Below, one piece after another: positions 59,301 through 64,000 of a stretch of DNA of 64,000 nucleotides. This stretch comes from Dictyophora rubrovolvata (taxonomy: Eukaryota; Basidiomycota; Agaricomycetes; Phallales; Phallaceae). The notes under the pieces were generated by a model. It searched no databases, was not told the DNA's origin, and saw only the letters and a list, made by a program, of their open reading frames with translations. Made by a program: the position numbers and the translations under genes. The stretch lies in NCBI GenBank assembly GCA_029959195.1, contig CP114125.1:1-64000 (forward strand). Direction: 5' to 3'. Position 1 is the first letter of the stretch. The number at the start of each line of letters is the position of its first letter.

Positions 59301-59493
59301 CACGAATGAGTCGGCGGCGGATACTTTAACATTAGCACAACTCTTCGGAAAGTTGAGCAATCAGGACGATTTTGAAGAGTATACAGTGGAACGAGTCAGC
59401 TTGGAGAGCATTTTTTTGAAAGTTATTAGGCAGCACGATATAAGTGAAGAGAACAATAGAACCAGGAAGCGAAGGAGGTTTGGTATTTTCTGA
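53309..59493 (+). CDS. ABCA-type ABC transporter, full-length (TMD1-NBD1-TMD2-NBD2), 20 exons
   Basis: Twenty exons encode about 1,700 residues from MMSLSDKVFLRQFCALWA to RKRRRFGIF. The first membrane domain starts with a hydrophobic helix and a large extracellular loop rich in N-x-S/T sites, then multiple helices to about 55100. NBD1 has Walker A GSNGAGKST, Q-loop PQKNVLFPEL, signature LSGGQKRKLQ, Walker B VVLVDECTSGVDP and H-loop FTTH. The second membrane domain (56660-58150) follows, with another glycosylation-rich loop. NBD2 has GPNGAGK (split by an intron), CPQFTAIDP, LSGGNQRKLS, VLIDEYSTGIDP and TTHSMEEA. All catalytic motifs are present, so it should pump or flip lipids or a related amphiphile; the substrate is unknown. 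Apparent stops near 57330 fall in an intron. One intron (57535-57590) is GC-AG. Confidence 0.94.
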
Positions 59494-59741
59494 GTGGCTC
59501 GTGGAAAATGTATATATTAGTAATGATTAATGCCATTTTGTATGTACGTGTATCATTAAAATGTCATCACAAATGCATGTCTCTCGTAGACGGCTAACTG
59601 TGGGGTCGTTCATATAACTAAATACATCTTCAATACCAATGATACACGTCGGTGGCGATGATGTATTACATAACAATAAAATCACAAAAGAATAATTTCA
59701 AAAAATGCGTATCGCCATATTTCTGCTTTAGGAAGGTCTTT

Positions 59742-61010
59742 TCAGTTGGAGGAATGGTCTCCCCTCATTTCCATCAAGACTATAACAACGCGAGACCAGG
59801 CTTCTTCGACCTTCCTCCGGTCTATTTCGCGCACGTCTTGAATAATCGAGTCCATGACTTGAAAGTTATTCCATCTATCTATTTCATCGGATATTTTCTT
59901 CAAAGAAGAATCCTGATCATCGCATTTGGGACATATCAGGAATCGACTTAAATTTTCGCGAGTGATGAGACAGGGAATAGGGGTTATTGCGATGACTGCT
60001 GAGAAGACGGGCCATGGAATATCTGAGAAACGAAGTGCCGAGCGTAAAGGCGTAGCAACTGATTTGAGAAGTTTAGTCCATCGTTGGTTATAAGTTTTGT
60101 ACTCTACCGCGCCCCATTTTGCCATGAAGCTATTATGATCGGGACAGCGACGAGGTCGAATTATGTTGAGGATTTGGGAAACAAGATCTGAGATGGTTTC
60201 GGTTTGTGGTACATTGGGATGTAATGCTTTTGTGTCGGTAGGTTTATCAATTGAGGTGTCATCCGATGAGAGAATGTTTTCGACGGAAGCACGGGATTGG
60301 GAGACTCGCGACCGAGAAACTGAACGTTTCTTTCTTAGCTGATCCAAAGTGGAACGAATAGACCGGAGCGATGCGGCGGTTTCGAGGTGAGCCGTTTCCG
60401 CGTTAAGGTTCATCATACCATCACTGGAGTCGGAGACGGTGGTCAGCACATGTTCCTCATCTTCTGCCTTATCGTCCGTGGGGGATAGCGAAGGGGGTTC
60501 ATTCAAAGTGTCTTGAATCACGTTCGCGAGATCAGGCGCGCTGAGATTCGTCTTCTCAACCAAAACCTCACTCCGGAATTTGGAAGAAGGACCATCCGAC
60601 TTGTTGAGCTTGAGCACTTTGAACCCCAACCTGGACGACAGAGGGGTCGGAGCAACAAGAGTGGATTCATCGCTCGCCTCTGACACTTGGGCGGGACTGG
60701 CGGGAGTTTGAAAAACAGGGTTGTTCTGGTCATTGGGTGTAGCGTAAAGTTTGGAGTAGTTCGGTTTAGATCCTCGAGTAAAAGGAACGTATTTAACATT
60801 CTTTTCGGAGGGTGCCGGAAGAACAAAATGACGATGACCCGATGGAGGAGGCTGAGGAACGTTCACAGCCGGGGTATTAGTCACAGGAGAAGGCTGAAGG
60901 TCGTTGTGATCTCCCACGTTCTTGGGCTGCTTGTGTCTGTTGCCAGGAACAGGGAAATCAGACTTGAATATGTTTGGGATGGGAGGTCTGCGTGAATGCG
61001 GAATCGACAT
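59742..61010 (-). CDS. J-like family protein, 422 residues, HPD lost
   Basis: A single-exon frame starts MSIPHSRRPPIPNIFKSD. The first ~280 residues are Pro/Ser/Thr-rich and disordered, with an SR-like stretch (RKKRSVSRSRVSQSRASV). The C-terminus (from WGAVEYKTYNQRWTKLLKS) aligns with the short copy at 29876-30391: LRFSDIPWPVF, LSRFLICPKCDD, DEIDRWNNFQ, VEEAWSRVVIVLMEMRGD. Where the copies at 43167 and 61451 have WHPDRF, this has RWNNF, so a J-type function would be lost. It lies 440 bp head-to-head with another family member. Role unknown. Confidence 0.82.
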   Translation of the reverse strand: MSIPHSRRPPIPNIFKSDFPVPGNRHKQPKNVGDHNDLQPSPVTNTPAVNVPQPPPSGHRHFVLPAPSEKNVKYVPFTRGSKPNYSKLYATPNDQNNPVFQTPASPAQVSEASDESTLVAPTPLSSRLGFKVLKLNKSDGPSSKFRSEVLVEKTNLSAPDLANVIQDTLNEPPSLSPTDDKAEDEEHVLTTVSDSSDGMMNLNAETAHLETAASLRSIRSTLDQLRKKRSVSRSRVSQSRASVENILSSDDTSIDKPTDTKALHPNVPQTETISDLVSQILNIIRPRRCPDHNSFMAKWGAVEYKTYNQRWTKLLKSVATPLRSALRFSDIPWPVFSAVIAITPIPCLITRENLSRFLICPKCDDQDSSLKKISDEIDRWNNFQVMDSIIQDVREIDRRKVEEAWSRVVIVLMEMRGDHSSN

Positions 61011-61450
61011 ATCAAGGGTTGTAGACGATGAGGCGATGGGAATGGAGACGGCAGGAGTCGTACGGGGTAAAAACTACCTCAAGAAGTGTGGATTTCATAC
61101 GGTCCCCAACGAAGGCTTTTATTTCTGAAACACTGTAAGGTGTGATAAAGTTGTGACTATGTCCAAGGGGCAGACTCGTCGCCCAAACGGTCCAAGAGAA
61201 ACGCATTCTGTGACAGAACGCGTTGTGATGTGACTTGCTCAGAAATAATTAAAAGCGCGAGGACGTGATGCACGTGATGCCCAAGTCCACAATTTGTTAT
61301 GTAATAACCCCGGATCGTCCAATCTTTGTTCCAACTTTGTTTAAGGTTTTACTACAGCCAAACTACAGCCAGAAAATGGACGAATCTCCAACTACTTTCA
61401 TCTATTTAATAAAACAGAGTCCGCGTTGATTGATTGACTCCTTTTTCACA
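61011..61450. other. Divergent promoter region between two J-like family genes
   Basis: 440 bp shared by two head-to-head starts. No ORF of note. A tandem GTGATGCACGTGATG sequence (near 61266-61280) carries CACGTG, an E-box of the kind bound by bHLH factors. Confidence 0.5.
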
Positions 61451-62347
61451 ATGACCTTGCTAACTCTTCTGCGCAAATCTTCTCCCTTTTATCGCTATAG
61501 CCCCGAGACATCGCCCTCTAACTTGAACACAATCGCAAATGGGTCGCCTGCCAGCGAGGTTCAAGGAGTGCCCTTCGCGAGTCAAGATTGTTCTCACCCA
61601 TCTACCTCAGCTTCCACGACTCGACAGACATCATGCCCTAGTTCCCCTCGGATATCTGAGGCCAGGAAAGCTTGTCTAGAGGCATATGCTAGAATGACAC
61701 CTACACAGCGTTATTTGATGAAAGAACATCAGCTGCATCGTAACAGATCAAGACGAGTAGGTCATTCGGAGGAGGAACATTTGGAATGGGAATTTCGGTC
61801 TCGGCAGCGCACATCTAATATGCCACAAATAAATTATCCTCAGCGTCCAAGGTTTACAAAATTTGTCAAAGGTGAAGAAGAACAAAGGGTAAATAGCACG
61901 AATAAGGGAACAAGAATATCGCTAATAGAGGGGTGCGAGGAGAGTGAAAAAAGTCGACACCTCAATAGTTGGGAACTCTACGAGACCGTCTGGAGTGAGA
62001 TCTGCTCCCTTCGTTCTGACACATCAAACGCCAGTCTCAGTTTTCGTCATCTTCCATGGCCCATTATGGATATTTTCATCACCATTCCGATCGCTTGTGC
62101 AATCGGTGACAATGTCATTGATGCTGCATTCTCAGCCGAATCCATTTCATCGTTCTTATTTTCGTCATATCATTCAAATGAGAAGTCAGAGAGACGGAGA
62201 CTCCATGAAGCTTTACTTCGTTACCATCCTGATAGATTTGAACATCGGATACTGCATCTTGTTGTTGAGAAGGAACGGGTTGCGGCGAAACAAGCCGCCA
62301 GACGAATTACCGATGTTCTTAATTCACTTCTGGGTGACACTTGTTGA
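61451..62347 (+). CDS. J-like family protein, 298 residues, HPD kept
   Basis: A single exon starts MTLLTLLRKSSPFYRYSPET. Residues 1-170 are basic and disordered. The C-terminal ~125 residues follow the family: NSWELYETVWSEICSL, LSFRHLPWPIMDIF, ISSFLFSSYHSNEKSERRRL, EALLRYHPDRFEHR and ARRITDVLNSLLGD. HPD and flanking helices are kept as in the 1,049-residue protein at 43167. No coiled coil or myristoylation signal is seen. Function is unknown; a J-type Hsp70 partner is inferred from the motif order only. Confidence 0.82.
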   Translation: MTLLTLLRKSSPFYRYSPETSPSNLNTIANGSPASEVQGVPFASQDCSHPSTSASTTRQTSCPSSPRISEARKACLEAYARMTPTQRYLMKEHQLHRNRSRRVGHSEEEHLEWEFRSRQRTSNMPQINYPQRPRFTKFVKGEEEQRVNSTNKGTRISLIEGCEESEKSRHLNSWELYETVWSEICSLRSDTSNASLSFRHLPWPIMDIFITIPIACAIGDNVIDAAFSAESISSFLFSSYHSNEKSERRRLHEALLRYHPDRFEHRILHLVVEKERVAAKQAARRITDVLNSLLGDTC

Positions 62348-63467
62348 CCTATTTCATAGCCTATCCAATTAGTGACTTTTTAACTATCAATGTACTTCAT
62401 ACCACAATTGAACACTGTTGACTTACTACATGAAAATCTCAATTGGGTGTACGTTTAGCTTGCTTGTGATACGAGCGATTGAATCACAAATTTGAAGTTC
62501 AAATTCAAGCTCCAGTAAGAGCGGCATCATTCTGTTATCTTTATTACTGAAAAAAAATAGAGTTCACGTCGATTAATCAGTTTTGACCATCCGTATCTCT
62601 TGTCCCTGCGCAAACCATTTTATACATATATCTATAACCGACGGTACCGTATAATGGTGTAGATTAGATGTCCATGACTGGAGAATTAAGGGTAAGCAGC
62701 GGGATTCCTGGAGAGGCCACAACATTTGCTGGAGGCGTGACGCGAGTAGGTGAACAGCGCGCCGCCTGTTGAGGTCGCGGGCCATTATCCAGTAATGTTG
62801 CCGAGACGGTGCGGTTCCATCAATACTTTCGATGCGGTCATAACGGCTTGAGAGACAGAATATAGCGACGTTCCCGTGTTGCAACTTTGTGCTTCGTGTG
62901 GTAATCTGCCTTCGATGTGGGTACACTGCTAGGAAAGGGTTAACGCAAGAAGTGAGGTAGGCTTACCTCTGCTTACTAGTAGTTAATTAATCCGTTCACG
63001 ACTATGCTCGCGTGGCCTGGTAGTTTGTTAGTTCAGCTTCAAAGACTGCGTTTCGTCTTAAACAATAGCTGAGCTCCGATTTGCAGTGACGCCGACAACT
63101 TCAAGCATTGCTGATCCGTCGCAATGGAATCGGAAAATTGTTATGCAAGGTCGGTAAAGTCAGCAGATTGTTTGCATCTTCCTGGTTTGTGCGATTAGGC
63201 GTATTGTTTGCCAGTGGCATATCTGGTTGGGTGACGACTGGCAAGAGCCGTCGGAGCTTCAAAGTTTGTACTCCCTTCCGAAATGGACGTGTCGAATGCA
63301 GGTAGAGTTCTGAGTATTTTCTATTGCTACTACTTTTCACAATTACACGACATTCTCAATCTCCAATCTGAACATACGTTCGCAACGAATTGAGATTAAA
63401 TCGCGTCGAACTGCAAGATTTTCGCTTCGCTAGAGTAACAACGGCTAGAGTAATACAGCAGAATATA
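62348..63467. other. Intergenic region, 1.1 kb, no recognised gene
   Basis: The ORF at 62573-62926 (minus) and the two opposed ORFs at 63101-63340 lack any family resemblance. TTAATTAA lies near 62984. Nothing else stands out. Confidence 0.45.
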
Positions 63468-63572
63468 GCTAAAGAGTTCAAGGCGAGGCCTTGAACCTTT
63501 AGGCGAGTGTGTGACTAAGCTAAAACTAACTACACAAGCGCTCACACTTAGTGGCGCTGTCTATCTTCAACA
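63468..63572 (-). repeat. Dispersed ~104-bp repeat, copy 2
   Basis: Inverted match of 52784-52887. This copy has a cleaner foldback near its end, GTTCAAGGC-GAG-GCCTTGAAC (63475-63495). It overlaps the 3' end of the small minus-strand ORF at 63526-63873 and would supply that ORF's last 16 or so codons. Confidence 0.75.
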
Positions 63573-63873
63573 TAGAGTCTAGAACTTTTTTCGTACTTGA
63601 ATCCCGCTTGCTCGCTACGAGTTTCATTTTGTCAAGCAACCCATACGCAGTATACCCAAGGAAAAAAGTTACTAACGCAAGTGAAATGAACTCCTGAAGC
63701 TTTCGTTCTTGACTGTTTTGTAGTGTCAACATCAGTATGTCTTGTTGATATGCTCGGATACCGCCGAAACCATAGTTGCTGAGTGCATCGGTTCCGGAGC
63801 CTCAAACCTTGTACATGCTTTCCTTATTTACCTGACCACTATCCTTTGGGGTCGATTTTTTCTGAGGAGGCAT
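63526..63873 (-). CDS. Possible small one-helix membrane protein, end supplied by a repeat
   Basis: The ATG at 63873 (MPPQKKSTPKDS), with a proposed 36-nt intron, joins a frame reading GSGTDALSNYGFGGIRAYQQ, then a hydrophobic segment (FISLALVTFFLGYTAYGLL) and a Lys/Ser-rich tail to the TAG at 63526-63528. The first part looks like a real one-helix membrane protein, but the intron is very short and may be mis-chosen. The last codons lie in the dispersed repeat, so the original C-terminus may have been replaced. No family is recognised. Confidence 0.38.
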
Positions 63874-63894
63874 GCTGCAGAACGAACTCGTCTA

Positions 63895-64000
63895 TAAAGT
63901 ACGTTCATTGGCATTGTGACTTAATTTAAGAGTTTGTCTGGAAGTATCAAACTTACTGATGAATAACTTGAAGTCAGGGGACGTCACCTTGCGAATAGAA
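63895..64000 (-). other. Possible exon of a gene running off the window edge
   Basis: On the minus strand the edge bases read as an open frame (IRKVTSPDFKLFI) that meets a good donor, GTAAGT, near 63957, with an acceptor TATAG near 63895. It could be a 5' exon of the small gene at 63526-63873 or part of another gene. The window ends before this can be settled. Confidence 0.25.

Noticed and set aside
62573-62926. 117-codon minus-strand ORF
   Set aside because: No recognisable family or splice context; coding character is weak.

Overview
The window is one end of a fungal chromosome. The first 291 bases are a telomere array of about 41 copies of CCCTAAA (TTTAGGG on the other strand) and everything after it is nuclear DNA of a mushroom-type basidiomycete (Agaricomycete). 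This is inferred from dense 50-60 nt introns (about 100 reconstructed by eye), the Zn2Cys6 regulator with its CADICPDGTLVATK-type cluster, a Pex13, an HPP membrane protein, GRGGAGN-repeat and Fnx1/Vba-type proteins, and a basidiomycete-style J-like family. The species cannot be named from sequence alone.

Layout. 1-8.9 kb is an AT-rich subtelomere: telomere, a decayed coding fragment, a small three-exon gene, a 381-bp MITE with TA target duplication, an unrecognised ORF, a degenerate CTCCGCTTA array, a six-exon BAH-PHD-like gene, and a solo LTR (6836-7458) with a perfect 5-bp target duplication. From 8.9 kb the ordinary gene-rich arm begins: ammonium transporter (13 exons, with GATA-factor motifs upstream), GlcNAc-6-phosphate deacetylase next to a hexapeptide-repeat acetyltransferase, a proline-rich EH-like/NPF protein, an HPP membrane protein and a GRGGAGN-repeat protein. 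25.8-29.3 kb holds a divergent pair of phosphotransferase-fold (APH) paralogues. 30-33 kb and 49.7-51.9 kb hold two MFS vacuolar amino-acid transporter paralogues with the same nine intron positions. 37.2-40.8 kb is an intact Zn2Cys6 transcription factor, 41.4-42.5 kb is PEX13, 43.2-46.4 kb a 1,049-residue J-like protein, and 53.3-59.5 kb a full-length ABCA-type ABC transporter. 59.7-62.3 kb carries two more members of the J-like family, head to head.

Themes. (1) Nitrogen and amino-sugar handling: ammonium uptake, GlcNAc-6-P deacetylation and two vacuolar amino-acid carriers sit on one arm. (2) Local duplication: APH x2, MFS x2, J-like x4, a pattern expected near a chromosome end. (3) Five introns whose only frame-preserving reading is GC-AG, about 5% of those reconstructed. 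(4) A dispersed ~104-bp repeat in two inverted copies 10 kb apart, and an almost perfect 80-bp foldback. The best candidates for new biology are the J-like family, where two of four copies have lost the HPD tripeptide, and the subtelomeric BAH-PHD and small coiled-coil genes. All exon junctions were read by hand and no similarity search was available.
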